Source: Paeniglutamicibacter psychrophenolicus (lineage in GTDB: Bacteria > Actinomycetota > Actinomycetes > Actinomycetales > Micrococcaceae). Taken from it: a stretch of 64,000 nt of DNA. The DNA is taken from assembly GCF_017876575.1 (NCBI RefSeq), contig NZ_JAGIOE010000001.1:3762443-3826442 (forward strand), in the 5' to 3' direction. Positions 17,313-26,601 of this stretch are shown piece by piece (the first letter of the stretch is position 1; every line of letters starts with the position of its first letter). Under the pieces are notes generated by a model, which ran no database searches, was not told the origin of the DNA, and saw only the letters and a list, made by a program, of their open reading frames with translations. Made by a program: the position numbers and the translations under genes.

Positions 17313-18461
17313 ATGACCACGACCAGCAAGCAATTGCGCCGCAAGCACCGCAAATCCCCCAAGCCACCGAGGCACGGCACCCACCCTTCGCATGCCTCGG
17401 GGCTTGAACGGCTGCACGGTCTGGAACCTGCCTACATAGCTTGGAGAACCCGCACCGTCCCGCCCGACCAGGCCCACGACGACTGGACTGGTCTGCTCGA
17501 CGTGCTGGAGGCCTACACCAAAATCGGGCCATTCACCGCACCCGACGCATTCGACCCGAAGACCTTCGCCTTGATGCTGAAAGCCATCCGTCGCAGTCCC
17601 GGCGACGCCGCCTGCCGGACCCTGAATCGCTTGGACGGCTACCTGCACTTCCTGCAAGACAACGGCCGCTGGCATCGGGGAGCCGAGCTCTTCGATGTGC
17701 TGCACATGCTGGTCCTGATGCGCGCACCCGGCCCTGACCATCGGCGCACTCCCCGCGAATGCCCGATCGACATGCCAGCCAGGCATGGCCATGGCATATC
17801 CCTGGTCCAGTGGGCTGCCTACCTCCTGGACGGGATGGTCGACGGAAAGTTCATCCCGGGCACCACCGGATCGCTTGCGCTTCCGGTTGCGGACCCTGCC
17901 GGCCCCGTCCTGCTGGCGCCGGGCCTCTACCCGCTTCCGTTCACAGGGCTCATGGACCTTTTCACCGCCATGGGCGAAGCAGATCTCTTCGAAACCGATG
18001 AAGACGAAAGCATCTGGGACGAGGAAGAATGCGTCGAGGGATCCGGGGAGAATGTCGGTGAGCCGTATCCCACGCATGCGGGCATGGCCCTGCTGCAGGA
18101 CGACCATCCTCGAAACCACGCTGCCATCCGCAGCCTGCTGACGGCCTACCTGCGAATCCTGGCCATGGCGCATGCAACACCCTCGGCCGGCCTGGCAGGG
18201 CTACGGCGGGCCGAAAGGTTCATGTCCGTAGTTGGCGACGTGGCCACCGAACCAACGACCGCCAAGGCCCACGGGGAAACCAGCATGCTGAGCCTCGGCG
18301 AAGACATCCAAGACCGCATGGCGGACCGTTTCGGGGAAATCTCCGCATCCATCCTCGCTTGCCTGAAAGCCGGAGTCTTGGAGTACACCGACGGCACTCT
18401 CGTCGCCCAGTCCGTTGTCCGCGAGGCCATCAAGGACCTGCGCGACGAATATGTTGGTTGA
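17313..18461 (+). CDS. Protein of unknown function, paralogue B
   Basis: A 382-residue soluble protein related to the one at 13989-15170. Both share a basic N-terminus (KQLRRKHRKSPKPPR here), an AYIAW/RYRAW motif near residue 40-60, the signature YLHFLQDNGRW (110-120) and a following Q-W-A-x-x-L-L helix. An acidic patch lies near residues 226-243 (DEDESIWDEEE). The ATG at 17313 has AAGGA five bases upstream, and the 40 bases before it resemble those before paralogue A (CATGCTGG...CCAAGGAC). Function unknown; presence of two copies suggests an accessory, possibly mobile or defensive role, but nothing in the sequence proves it. Confidence 0.75.
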   Translation: MTTTSKQLRRKHRKSPKPPRHGTHPSHASGLERLHGLEPAYIAWRTRTVPPDQAHDDWTGLLDVLEAYTKIGPFTAPDAFDPKTFALMLKAIRRSPGDAACRTLNRLDGYLHFLQDNGRWHRGAELFDVLHMLVLMRAPGPDHRRTPRECPIDMPARHGHGISLVQWAAYLLDGMVDGKFIPGTTGSLALPVADPAGPVLLAPGLYPLPFTGLMDLFTAMGEADLFETDEDESIWDEEECVEGSGENVGEPYPTHAGMALLQDDHPRNHAAIRSLLTAYLRILAMAHATPSAGLAGLRRAERFMSVVGDVATEPTTAKAHGETSMLSLGEDIQDRMADRFGEISASILACLKAGVLEYTDGTLVAQSVVREAIKDLRDEYVG

Positions 18462-18616
18462 TCTGCATTGGCCTGTGCACCGGACACCTCCAAGACCTGA
18501 AACTACTGGGGCGCCCGAATCCTGTCACGCGGTCCCCGGCATCCGCCGACAGCTTCACCCTTCGATTCTGCCCTCAGCGGCGATCATCATCCGAATCATG
18601 ACCGGGGAACTCAATC

Positions 18617-18916
18617 TCACGCAACGGCTTCGAAGCGAAACCTGAGACCAAGGGCCTTGACCACCTTGACAATGGTGGCGAAGCTCGGGTTGCCGTCGAC
18701 TGAAAGCGCTTTGTACAGACCTTCGCGGCTCATCCCGACGCGGCGTGCCAGGTCGCTGAGATTGCCGGAACGCGCAATTGTGCCCAATGCGTGGGCGACC
18801 ATGGCGGGGTCGTCGTTTTCTTCCAATACCGCTTCAAGGTATGCCGCAGCGTCCGCTAGATCGTTGAGGTAATCCGCACCATCGTAGGGGCTAAAGGCTT
18901 CAGTTGATTTGCTCAT
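18617..18916 (-). CDS. Antitoxin of a RelE/HigB-type toxin-antitoxin module (HTH type)
   Basis: A 99-residue helix-turn-helix protein of the 'addiction module antidote' (HigA-like) group. The N-terminal part AFSPYDGADYLNDLADAAAYL is typical, followed by the HTH NLSDLARRVGMSREGLYKALS and the C-terminal strand VKALGLRFRF. The start at 18916 (MSKSTE) overlaps the end of the toxin remnant, as in intact modules where the toxin gene comes first. It looks complete and may persist to repress its own promoter or neutralise toxins elsewhere. Confidence 0.88.
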   Translation of the reverse strand: MSKSTEAFSPYDGADYLNDLADAAAYLEAVLEENDDPAMVAHALGTIARSGNLSDLARRVGMSREGLYKALSVDGNPSFATIVKVVKALGLRFRFEAVA

Positions 18917-19210
18917 TGTTCTTCCATTCATCGGCGATTCTGTACGCTTCGTTGATATCGCTCGGCTTGCTCGATTTGCTGCCTCCGCAGAGCAGCAGGA
19001 TTAATCGACCGCCATCCCGAAGGAAATACACCCGGTATCCCGGGCCAACATCAATCCGCAATTCCGAGATCCACGCCCGACCGGTTTTACGTCACCCGGA
19101 TTTCCTGCGGCCAGGCGATCTATCCTCGCTGTTACGCGGGCGGCAGCTCGACGATCCTTCAAGCCAGATCACCATCGGTCAAAGGTCTCACTCTTGAGAA
19201 TCTCGATCAC
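18900..19210 (-). pseudogene. RelE/ParE-type toxin, inactivated
   Basis: Read leftward from the GTG at 19210, the translation begins VIEILKSETFDRW, then hits TGA, then continues SGLKDRRAAARVTARIDRLAAGNPGDVK. After VGRG one base is missing, and in the next frame it continues SELRIDVGPGYRVYFLRDGG and LILLLCGGSKSS, ending in NNEQIN and a stop. This is a RelE/HigB toxin of the 'addiction module killer' group, broken by one nonsense codon and one frameshift. The end overlaps the antitoxin start, the expected order of the module. Confidence 0.85.
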
Positions 19211-19407
19211 ATGTCAACTGTAGTTCACAATTCCATCGCGGACAATGCCGGCTCCACTGCGGAATTTCGGTTCCCAGCCTGTATGTATTTTTGTTCTACT
19301 GCTGCCGAAAACAGCTCTGTCGGGTTCAACGCCGGCACTGCGGTCCTTCGCCGAAGGAACGCAGTGGGAACCTAAAGTTGCAGTCGGCAACCCGGAACCA
19401 ATGACAG

Positions 19408-19459
19408 CAGGGGGCCGGCAACCCCACCGCAAAAGCGGTGAAAGGTTGCCGACCCCCTG
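19408..19459 (-). terminator. Terminator-like hairpin downstream of pheT
   Basis: A 16-bp stem with one G-T pair (19408-19423 with 19444-19459) encloses a second stem CCACCGC-AAAA-GCGGTG. It lies 24 bases beyond the pheT stop. No T-run is visible. The remaining bases 19211-19407 show no gene. Confidence 0.7.
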
Positions 19460-19482
19460 CCTGATCGGGTATTGCCCTTGGG

Positions 19483-22023
19483 TTAGCGCTGCACGGCACC
19501 GAACCGCTCGGCGGCCAGGGCCACCGCGGCGGCACGCGCCTCGGAGGCCTCGTCGGCGGTCAGCGTGCGGTCGGTGGCGCGGAAGCGCAGGCCGAAGGCC
19601 AACGACTTCTTGCCGTCCTCGATGCCGGTGCCGGAGTACACGTCGAAAAGCGCAATGTCCTCGAGCAGCTCGCCGGCGCCCTCGCGCAGGGTCTCAAGCA
19701 CGTCCGAGGCCACCACGGCCGAGTCAACGACCAGCGCGACGTCCTGCGTGGAGATCGGGAAGGTGGAGAGTTCCTTGGCCACGATCACGTCGGCGGCGGC
19801 CTCGAAAAGCTCGTCCGCGTTGATTTCCATGGCCACGGTGCGCTCCGGCAAATCCAGCTCGGCCAGCAGCTTCGGGTGCAGCTCGCCGGCATAGCCCACG
19901 TGCGTGCCGTTGCGCAGCGCCAGGGCCGCGGTGCGGCCCGGGTGGAACGCCTGGTGCGAACCCTGCGAAACCACGACCTCCACGCCCAGCACGTCGCCGA
20001 CCAGCTTGGCCACGTCCAGGGCGTCCGCCCAGTCGTAGACACGCGGGACATGCGTGGCCGCAACCGGCGAATCATGCCCGGTCAGCACCGCGGCAAGGTG
20101 CGTGGGCTGGTGCGGCAGCCCGTTGTACAGTGCGTCCAGTTCCGCATCGGAGGGACGGACACCCAGCGGCGGAACCGATGCGGTGCCAAGGGTTTCGCCC
20201 GGCAGGAACACCTGGCCGGCCTCGTACAGGGCCAGGTCGCGGAAGCCGCGGCCGTGGTTGCGCCGGGCAATGCCCAGCAGGCCCGGCAGGATCGAGGTGC
20301 GCATGAAGCCGAATTCGCTGGACATCGGGTTGTTCAGCTTCACCGCCGGAACCTCGCCGGCCTCCGGGGCACCGAAGGTGTTGTTCTGCGCCTTGGTGAC
20401 GAACGGGTAGGACAACACCTCGGTCAGCCCGGCGTCGGCCAGGGACTGCACCACGCGGCGGCGCTGGGACTGCACGCGGGAGTAGCCGCGGCCCGGAGGG
20501 GCCGTGGGCAGCGTGGCCGGGATCAGGTCGTAGCCGACCAGGCGGGCGATTTCCTCGACCAGGTCCTGCTTGGTGGCCAGGTCCGGGCGCCAGGTCGGCG
20601 CGGTGACGCGGTAGCCGCCCTCGATCTCCTCGATCTGCGCCCCGATCTCGCCCAGGGACCAGGTGACCTGCTCTTTCGTGTAGTCGATGCCGATCAGCGC
20701 CGAGGCGAACCCGGCCGGCAGCTCGATCACGACGGGTTCCGGGGCGGTGCCCTCGTCGGTGACCAGCGTGGTGGCGGTGCCGCCGGCCAGCTGGACCAGC
20801 AGGTCCACTGCGCGCTGGGCAGCCACGTCGGCGATCTTCCAGTCCACGCCGCGCTCGAAGCGCTTCGAGGCCTCGGAGGGCAGCTTGTGGCGGCGGCGCG
20901 AACGGGCGATGGTGATCGGTTCGAAGTGCGCGGCCTCGATCAGCACGGTGGAGGTCGTCGCGGACACCTCGGTGGACGCCCCTCCCATGACACCGGCGAT
21001 GCCGATGGCACCGGACTCGTCGGTGATCAACAGGTCCTCGACGTGCAGCTTGCGTTCCTTGGCGTCCAGCGTCACCAGGGTTTCCCCGGCGTTGGCGCGG
21101 CGCACCGTGATGGCCCCGGTCAGCTTGTCCGCGTCGTAGAAGTGCAGCGGCTGGCCGAGTTCGAGCATCACGTAGTTGGAGATGTCCACGACCAGGGAGA
21201 TCGAGCGCATGCCGGCCAGGCTCAGGCGGCTGGCCATCCACGGCGGGGTCGGCAGTGCCGGGTTCACGTTGGTGATGGTGCGGGTGACAAACCTGTCGCA
21301 GCCGTCCTTGCCGTAGATGCCCGCGGTGTCCTTGAGCTTGACCGGGTGGCCGGGGCCGGTGGCCGCATCCACGGTGACCAGCGACGCCGGATCCGTGAAG
21401 GGCGTGTTGGTGGCGTGCGCGAATTCGCGGGCCACGCCGCGGATCGAGAACGCGTAGGAGCGGTCCGGAGTGACGTTGATTTCGGCGGCCTGGTCGTAGA
21501 GACCCAGCAGTTCCATCGCGTCGGCGCCCAGTTCGGGGTCGAGACCGATGCGGGAGAGAACCAAGATGCCGTCGTGGTCATCGCCAATACCAAGTTCGCG
21601 CACGGAGGCGATCATGCCTGCCGAGAGGTGGCCGTAGGTCTGCCGGGCGCTGATCTTGAAGTCACCTGGCAGTACTGCCCCGGGAAGCGTGACAACAACC
21701 TTGTCGCCCTCCACGAAGTTGTGCGCACCGCAGATGATGCCCTGCACGCCGGAGGGGTCGATGCCCTCGTGGGTCAGGGTCTGTTCGGCACCCTCGGGCA
21801 CGACGCGGACCTGGCACCAGTTGATGGTCTTGCCGTTGGTCTGCTCTTCCTTGACGATGGAGAGCACCTGGCCGACCACGATCGGGCCGGAGATCTCGTC
21901 GGTGGGACGGTGCACGTCCTCTTCCTCGAGTCCCACCTTGACCAGTTCGGCCATGACGTCTTCGGCCGAGGCATCGGCCGGTACCTGCGCGTATTCGCGC
22001 AGCCATGAAAGGGGAATACGCAT
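19483..22023 (-). CDS. pheT: Phenylalanyl-tRNA synthetase beta subunit
   Basis: An 846-residue subunit. In order: the N-terminal tRNA-binding EMAP-like domain (about 40-155), the B3/B4 editing domain (about 210-370), B5 and the catalytic-like core, and the C-terminal ferredoxin-fold anticodon domain (from LSTFPISTQDVALVVD). With PheS it forms the alpha2-beta2 enzyme charging tRNA-Phe, and its B3/B4 domain removes mischarged Tyr. Three bases follow the pheS stop, so the two are translated as a unit. Confidence 0.97.
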   Translation of the reverse strand: MRIPLSWLREYAQVPADASAEDVMAELVKVGLEEEDVHRPTDEISGPIVVGQVLSIVKEEQTNGKTINWCQVRVVPEGAEQTLTHEGIDPSGVQGIICGAHNFVEGDKVVVTLPGAVLPGDFKISARQTYGHLSAGMIASVRELGIGDDHDGILVLSRIGLDPELGADAMELLGLYDQAAEINVTPDRSYAFSIRGVAREFAHATNTPFTDPASLVTVDAATGPGHPVKLKDTAGIYGKDGCDRFVTRTITNVNPALPTPPWMASRLSLAGMRSISLVVDISNYVMLELGQPLHFYDADKLTGAITVRRANAGETLVTLDAKERKLHVEDLLITDESGAIGIAGVMGGASTEVSATTSTVLIEAAHFEPITIARSRRRHKLPSEASKRFERGVDWKIADVAAQRAVDLLVQLAGGTATTLVTDEGTAPEPVVIELPAGFASALIGIDYTKEQVTWSLGEIGAQIEEIEGGYRVTAPTWRPDLATKQDLVEEIARLVGYDLIPATLPTAPPGRGYSRVQSQRRRVVQSLADAGLTEVLSYPFVTKAQNNTFGAPEAGEVPAVKLNNPMSSEFGFMRTSILPGLLGIARRNHGRGFRDLALYEAGQVFLPGETLGTASVPPLGVRPSDAELDALYNGLPHQPTHLAAVLTGHDSPVAATHVPRVYDWADALDVAKLVGDVLGVEVVVSQGSHQAFHPGRTAALALRNGTHVGYAGELHPKLLAELDLPERTVAMEINADELFEAAADVIVAKELSTFPISTQDVALVVDSAVVASDVLETLREGAGELLEDIALFDVYSGTGIEDGKKSLAFGLRFRATDRTLTADEASEARAAAVALAAERFGAVQR

Positions 22024-22026
22024 GTC

Positions 22027-23115
22027 TTAGATCTCCATCCCGAAGTGCTCGCTGAAGCGGATATCGCCCTCGATCATGTCGTGCATGTCGGGGACCTCGT
22101 TGCGGAACATCAGGGTCCGCTCCACGCCCATGCCGAAGGCGAACCCGGAGTATTCCTCCGGGTCGATGCCCGCGGCACGCAGCACGTTGGGGTTGACCAT
22201 GCCGCAGCCGCCCCACTCGATCCATTGCGCCCCGCCCTTGGCGCCCGGGTGCCAGATGTCCAGCTCGGCGGAGGGCTCGGTGAACGGGAAGAAGTTCGGG
22301 CGCAGGCGGATGGAGGCGTCCTCGCCGAACATCTGCCGGGCAAAGTGCTCCAGGGTGCCGCGCAAATCGGCCATGGTCAGGTTCTTGTCGATGGCCAGGC
22401 CCTCGAACTGGTGGAAGACCGGGGTGTGCGTGGCGTCAAGCTCGTCGGTGCGGTAGACCCGTCCCGGGCACAACACGTAGATCGGCACCTCGCGCTCGAG
22501 CATCGAACGGACCTGCACCGGTGAGGTGTGGGTGCGCAGCAACAGATGCGAGTCGACGGGGTCGATGAAGAAGGTGTCCTGCATTTCGCGGGCCGGGTGG
22601 TCCGGGGCGAAGTTCAGGGCATCGAAGTTGAACCACTCGGATTCGACCTCGGGGCCCTCGGCGATTTCCCAGCCCATGCCCACGAAGATGTCCGAGACGC
22701 GGTCCTGCAGCGTGGACAGCGGGTGGCGTGCCCCGGCGCGGCGGCGGCGCGGCGCGGCGGTGACGTCAACGGTTTCCTCCACCAGGATGCGGGCGGCGTC
22801 CTCGGCCTCAAGCACCACGGTGCGCTCGGCCAGGGCCTTGTTGACCCGGCCTCGGGAGGCACCCATGAGCTTGCCGGCAACGGCCTTCTCGGACTTGTCG
22901 AGGCGGCCGATTTCGCGGTTGGCCAGCGACAGCGGAGCCTTCTCCCCGGTGTGGGCCAGGCGTGCGGCCTTGAGCCCATCCAGGTTGCCTGCCGCGGCGA
23001 AGGCGGCCAGCGCCGCCTGCACCACAAGATTGATGCCGGCCTCGTCGGTGGGGTGCGGGACGTCCGGGCTGTGGGCGTCCGTGACGTCCTTTTCCGGATT
23101 CGTGGGTTCAGACAT
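22027..23115 (-). CDS. pheS: Phenylalanyl-tRNA synthetase alpha subunit
   Basis: A 362-residue class II synthetase subunit with an N-terminal coiled-coil (about 30-100), motif 2 (the H-T-S-P region and ...[24 protein letters not shown]) and motif 3 ([13 protein letters not shown]). It forms the catalytic site for Phe activation. First gene of the pheST operon; divergent from the PBP gene with about 150 bases between them. No T-box-like leader could be recognised. Confidence 0.97.
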   Translation of the reverse strand: MSEPTNPEKDVTDAHSPDVPHPTDEAGINLVVQAALAAFAAAGNLDGLKAARLAHTGEKAPLSLANREIGRLDKSEKAVAGKLMGASRGRVNKALAERTVVLEAEDAARILVEETVDVTAAPRRRRAGARHPLSTLQDRVSDIFVGMGWEIAEGPEVESEWFNFDALNFAPDHPAREMQDTFFIDPVDSHLLLRTHTSPVQVRSMLEREVPIYVLCPGRVYRTDELDATHTPVFHQFEGLAIDKNLTMADLRGTLEHFARQMFGEDASIRLRPNFFPFTEPSAELDIWHPGAKGGAQWIEWGGCGMVNPNVLRAAGIDPEEYSGFAFGMGVERTLMFRNEVPDMHDMIEGDIRFSEHFGMEI

Positions 23116-23268
23116 GGGGTTCTACGGCCCTTTTCACTGTTGATTGTGTATCTGGTTCTTTCCCCCTATTCTAGGTGCTCGGCCGCACCACCCTTGAATC
23201 ACGGCGCGCGCCGTCTTTGGGCTGCTCGCGTGTGGACACCGTCCAGTGCTTAGGCAATAGTTGAACCC

Positions 23269-25167
23269 ATGTCGCGAGTTCTTCGAACCTTTGCCCTGCC
23301 TGCCGCCGCCCTGTTGATGATCGGCTCGCTGGGTGCCTGCTCCGCACCTCCGTCACCGAACGCCACCGCCGAGTCGCTGGCCGCCTCCCTGCAGTCCCTG
23401 GATCTGGGCGCCGTCCCGCTGGCCGGGACCGACGCGGCCACGGCCACCGCGGAGCTGGCCGAGGCCCTGAAGCCGCTGGGGTCCATCGACCACAAGGTCA
23501 CCCTGGAATCGGTCACCGAGGACGAGGGATCCGCTGACCCGAAGACCGCCACCGCCACCTACAACAACGTGTGGGACGTCGATTCCTCCGACACCGACTG
23601 GACCTACCAGAGCAGCGCGAAGCTTGAGCTCGACGCGGAAACCAAGACCTGGCTGGTGCGCTACGACCCGTCCATCGCGGTGCCCGGGCTCGAGGCCGGC
23701 CAATACGTGGCCCGCGCATCCACCCCGGCGGCGCGCGGGGAGATCCTGGGCAACAAGGACCAAACCCTGGTGACCGACCGACCGGTGCTGCGCATCGGGA
23801 TCAACAAGGAATCCATCGACGAGGCGCAGTGGGAGAGCTCGGCGAAGAAGGTCGCGAAACTGCTGGAGCTCGACGCCGCCCCCTACGCGCAGCGCGTGGC
23901 CGCCGCCGGGCCGAGGGCCTTCGTCGTGGCCATCACGCTGCGCGACGATGCGGACCGCACCGTCACCGATGCACAACTCGACGCCATCCCCGGGGTCCTG
24001 GCACAACCCGATTCCCTGCCGCTGGCACCCAGCAGGAACTTTGCCCGGGCCATCCTGGGCTCGGTGGGCGAGGCAACGGCGGAAATCGTTGCCGATTCCA
24101 AGGGAGCGGTCACTGCCGGGGAACAGGTCGGGCTCTCCGGATTGCAAAAGGCCTACCAGGACACGCTGGCCGGAACCAAGGGCTACAGCATCAACATCTA
24201 CGACAAGGACAAGCGCGAGGTCTCAACCCTGGTGTCCCGCGAGGCGGTTGACGGCAAGGACCTGAAAACCACGCTCGATCGCGACCTGCAGAAATCGGCC
24301 GAGTCGCTGCTGGCCGATTCGGCCTCCGACAGCGCCCTGGTCGCGGTGCGGCCCTCCGACGGGGCCATCCTGGCCGCGGCATCCGGCCCCGCATCCAACG
24401 CCCAGAACACCGCGTTGCTGGGCAAGTACGCCCCCGGTTCCACGTTCAAGGTCATCACCGCGCTGGCCATGCTGCGCTCCGGGGACACCCCCAAGACCAC
24501 CGTCAAGTGCCCCGCCACCATGACCGTGGACGGCAAGGCGTTCAAGAACTATGACGGCTACCCCTCCAGCGCGCTGGGCAGCATCCCGCTGTCCGAGGCA
24601 CTGGCGCAATCCTGCAACACCGTCTTCCTGCAAGGCGCCTCGAAGGTCAAGGCCCCGGCGCTGGCCGACGCCGCGGCCTCCCTGGGACTGAACCTGAGCC
24701 CCTCGACCGGGGCCGCATCCTTCCTGGGCTCGGTGCCGGACGACTCGACCGGGACCGAGCTGGCGGCCAACGGCATCGGCCAGGGCATCGTAGAGGCCTC
24801 GGCGCTGGGCATGGCAACGGTTGCCGCCTCGGTCCAGAACGCCGCCACCGTCTTCCCCCGCCTGGTCACCAGCCCCGAACCCGAGGCTGCACCCAAGCCC
24901 AAGAAGCCGTTGACGTCGGCCGAGGCCAAGGAGCTGGCCGGCATGATGGCCCAGGTCGTGGACCACGGAACGCTGAAGGACCTCAAGCTCGGATCCAAGA
25001 CCATCGGCAAGAGCGGCACCGCCGAATACGATGCCGAGCGCAACGCCCACGCCTGGGTCATCGCTGCCCGGGGCGACCTGGCCGTGGCGGTATTCGTGGG
25101 CGACGGCAGCGGAGGCGCGCAAACGGCCGGCCCGATCCTTGCCAATTTCCTTTCGGCGATCCAATAG
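23269..25167 (+). CDS. Class B penicillin-binding protein, lipoprotein with NTF2-like domain
   Basis: A 632-residue transpeptidase. A signal peptide with a lipobox (LGAC, C24) predicts anchoring to the outer membrane leaflet as a lipoprotein. Residues about 35-140 form an NTF2-like MecA-N domain, then a dimerisation domain, then the transpeptidase with all three motifs: S391-T-F-K394, S448-C-N450 and K581-S-G-T. This is the arrangement of PBP2a-like proteins such as MecA-related enzymes of actinobacteria; whether it confers low beta-lactam affinity is not predictable here. An intrinsic terminator follows. Confidence 0.93.
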   Translation: MSRVLRTFALPAAALLMIGSLGACSAPPSPNATAESLAASLQSLDLGAVPLAGTDAATATAELAEALKPLGSIDHKVTLESVTEDEGSADPKTATATYNNVWDVDSSDTDWTYQSSAKLELDAETKTWLVRYDPSIAVPGLEAGQYVARASTPAARGEILGNKDQTLVTDRPVLRIGINKESIDEAQWESSAKKVAKLLELDAAPYAQRVAAAGPRAFVVAITLRDDADRTVTDAQLDAIPGVLAQPDSLPLAPSRNFARAILGSVGEATAEIVADSKGAVTAGEQVGLSGLQKAYQDTLAGTKGYSINIYDKDKREVSTLVSREAVDGKDLKTTLDRDLQKSAESLLADSASDSALVAVRPSDGAILAAASGPASNAQNTALLGKYAPGSTFKVITALAMLRSGDTPKTTVKCPATMTVDGKAFKNYDGYPSSALGSIPLSEALAQSCNTVFLQGASKVKAPALADAAASLGLNLSPSTGAASFLGSVPDDSTGTELAANGIGQGIVEASALGMATVAASVQNAATVFPRLVTSPEPEAAPKPKKPLTSAEAKELAGMMAQVVDHGTLKDLKLGSKTIGKSGTAEYDAERNAHAWVIAARGDLAVAVFVGDGSGGAQTAGPILANFLSAIQ

Positions 25168-25206
25168 ACAGTCCCGCCGGCCGCACCCCATAAGGGCCCT
25201 TAAACC

Positions 25207-25257
25207 CCAAAGGGACCAACAATCCTGGAGTTTCCTCCGGATTGTTGGTCCCTTTGG
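25207..25257. terminator. Bidirectional terminator between the PBP and lipoprotein genes
   Basis: A perfect 19-bp stem (25207-25225 with 25239-25257) with a 13-base loop lies between convergent genes. The stem ends in CCAAAGGG/CCCTTTGG, giving short A and T stretches at its base on both strands. Confidence 0.85.
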
Positions 25258-25297
25258 CGTTCGACGGCCGGATCGGTGGGTTCGGCCGCGTGCGTGG

Positions 25298-25957
25298 TTA
25301 GGCGTTCTCGTGCGCGGTTGCCTCGGTGCGGCGCATCGTGGCCACGGCAACGACGGCACCCAGCAGGGCCAGGACGCCGAAGCCCAGCGAGAGGTACAGC
25401 GGGGTGTTGTCCTTCGCTTTGGCCACCGCGGTCAGCGCGCCGGCGGAGTTGCGCATGTCGAAGCTGACGGTGTTGCCGTCGATCTGCGCGCCGCTGCTGG
25501 CACTGACGACCTCGCCCGGGAAGGTCACGCTCATCGTGGATTCGGTCAGCGTCGAGGTGTCGCCGCCTGCCAGGCCCTGGGCGGAGAAGTAGTACTGGCC
25601 GCCGCGGAATTCGATGTTGACCTTCGGGCCGAGCTGGCCGGAAAGATCGCCCATCTCGGTCAGGGACTTGTCATTGATCGTGAAGCGGTAGCCCTTGAAG
25701 CCGTCCTGGTCGTAGGGGGTCTTCGTGGCTTCCTCGGGGAAGTTCTTGAAGATCTCTGCCTCGGTGGTCCCCATCTGGGCCAGGACCTCGCCGACGCTGG
25801 CGTCGCCGACAACCTTCTTGTCGAAGGCCATCACCATGTTCAGCGATGCCTTCTCCGGGCTCGAAACCACCAGATCCACATCCATCTTCATGCAACCGGT
25901 CAGGCTCAACACCAGTGCCACCATCACACCAATGACGGATACGATCTTCTTCATCAA
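25298..25957 (-). CDS. LppM-like lipoprotein with C-terminal membrane anchor
   Basis: A 219-residue protein with a lipoprotein signal peptide (LSLTGC, Cys at about position 22). It has a beta-rich extracellular domain of the LppM type (MDVDLVVSSPEKASLNMVMAFDKK) and one membrane helix near the C-terminus (LYLSLGFGVLALLGAVVAVATM). LppM homologues occur in mycobacteria and related actinobacteria on the cell envelope; their role in this organism is unknown. Confidence 0.8.
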   Translation of the reverse strand: MMKKIVSVIGVMVALVLSLTGCMKMDVDLVVSSPEKASLNMVMAFDKKVVGDASVGEVLAQMGTTEAEIFKNFPEEATKTPYDQDGFKGYRFTINDKSLTEMGDLSGQLGPKVNIEFRGGQYYFSAQGLAGGDTSTLTESTMSVTFPGEVVSASSGAQIDGNTVSFDMRNSAGALTAVAKAKDNTPLYLSLGFGVLALLGAVVAVATMRRTEATAHENA

Positions 25958-26097
25958 ATCTCCTCAGCATTCGGGGCATTGTTCGGCAATGATGCTCCCG
26001 GTTCAACAAACAACTCTAGTGGCTGGGGTGCTTGGGCCAAGAATTGCCCGGTGGCTTCGGGCCCCGGGCCCGGGGTCGGTGGCTAGACTTGGGCAGC

Positions 26098-26601
26098 ATG
26101 AACACCTGGGTGCGCACACGCGAGGTGGCCAACTGGCTGAACCTGAGCACGATCAGCGGAATGGCGCTGGCATTTGCCGCCCGCTGCCCCGTCGTACGCG
26201 GTGAACGCGGAATCCTCCTTGCCAGGAACTACACCCCCGCATTGCCCCGGGCCGGGGCCTTCACGGTGGGCAACGTCGTCTTCTTCCGCGCCCCGCCCCA
26301 CGGCCCGAAGCCCGACCCACGGCTGCTGGCACATGAGGAAGCACACAGCACCCAATACGCCCTGTGCCTGGGGCTGCCGTTCCTTCCGCTGTACTTCGCG
26401 GCGGCCGGATACTCGTGGTTGCGCACCTCGGATCCGGCTTCGCGGAACATCTTTGAACGCGCCGCGGGCCTGCAGGCCGGCGGCTACCGCGAGGTCCCGG
26501 TGCGCAAGCTAGCACCCGTGCTCGCCGCTCAGCTGCGCAGGGTCCTTCGAACGGGCCCTGAAACGCCCCCGGCCGCATCCACAGGAGGAACCACCGCATG
26601 A
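26098..26601 (+). CDS. Small HEXXH-containing protein of unknown function
   Basis: A 167-residue protein with the metalloprotease-like motif HEEAHSTQY (residues about 81-89; HExxH) after a compact N-terminal part, and a hydrophobic segment LPFLPLYFAAAGYSW just after it. The HExxH-Q arrangement resembles the DUF4157-type putative zinc-peptidase fold, without other domains. Its last bases overlap the start of the SIMPL-domain gene (ATGA). The start is placed at 26098 because the residues before it read as low-complexity frame extension. Catalytic activity is not demonstrable from sequence. Confidence 0.7.
   Translation: MNTWVRTREVANWLNLSTISGMALAFAARCPVVRGERGILLARNYTPALPRAGAFTVGNVVFFRAPPHGPKPDPRLLAHEEAHSTQYALCLGLPFLPLYFAAAGYSWLRTSDPASRNIFERAAGLQAGGYREVPVRKLAPVLAAQLRRVLRTGPETPPAASTGGTTA

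Noticed and set aside
19876-22008. Open frame of 710 codons opposite pheT
   Set aside because: Composition is that of the reverse complement of a high-GC gene; pheT is unambiguous.
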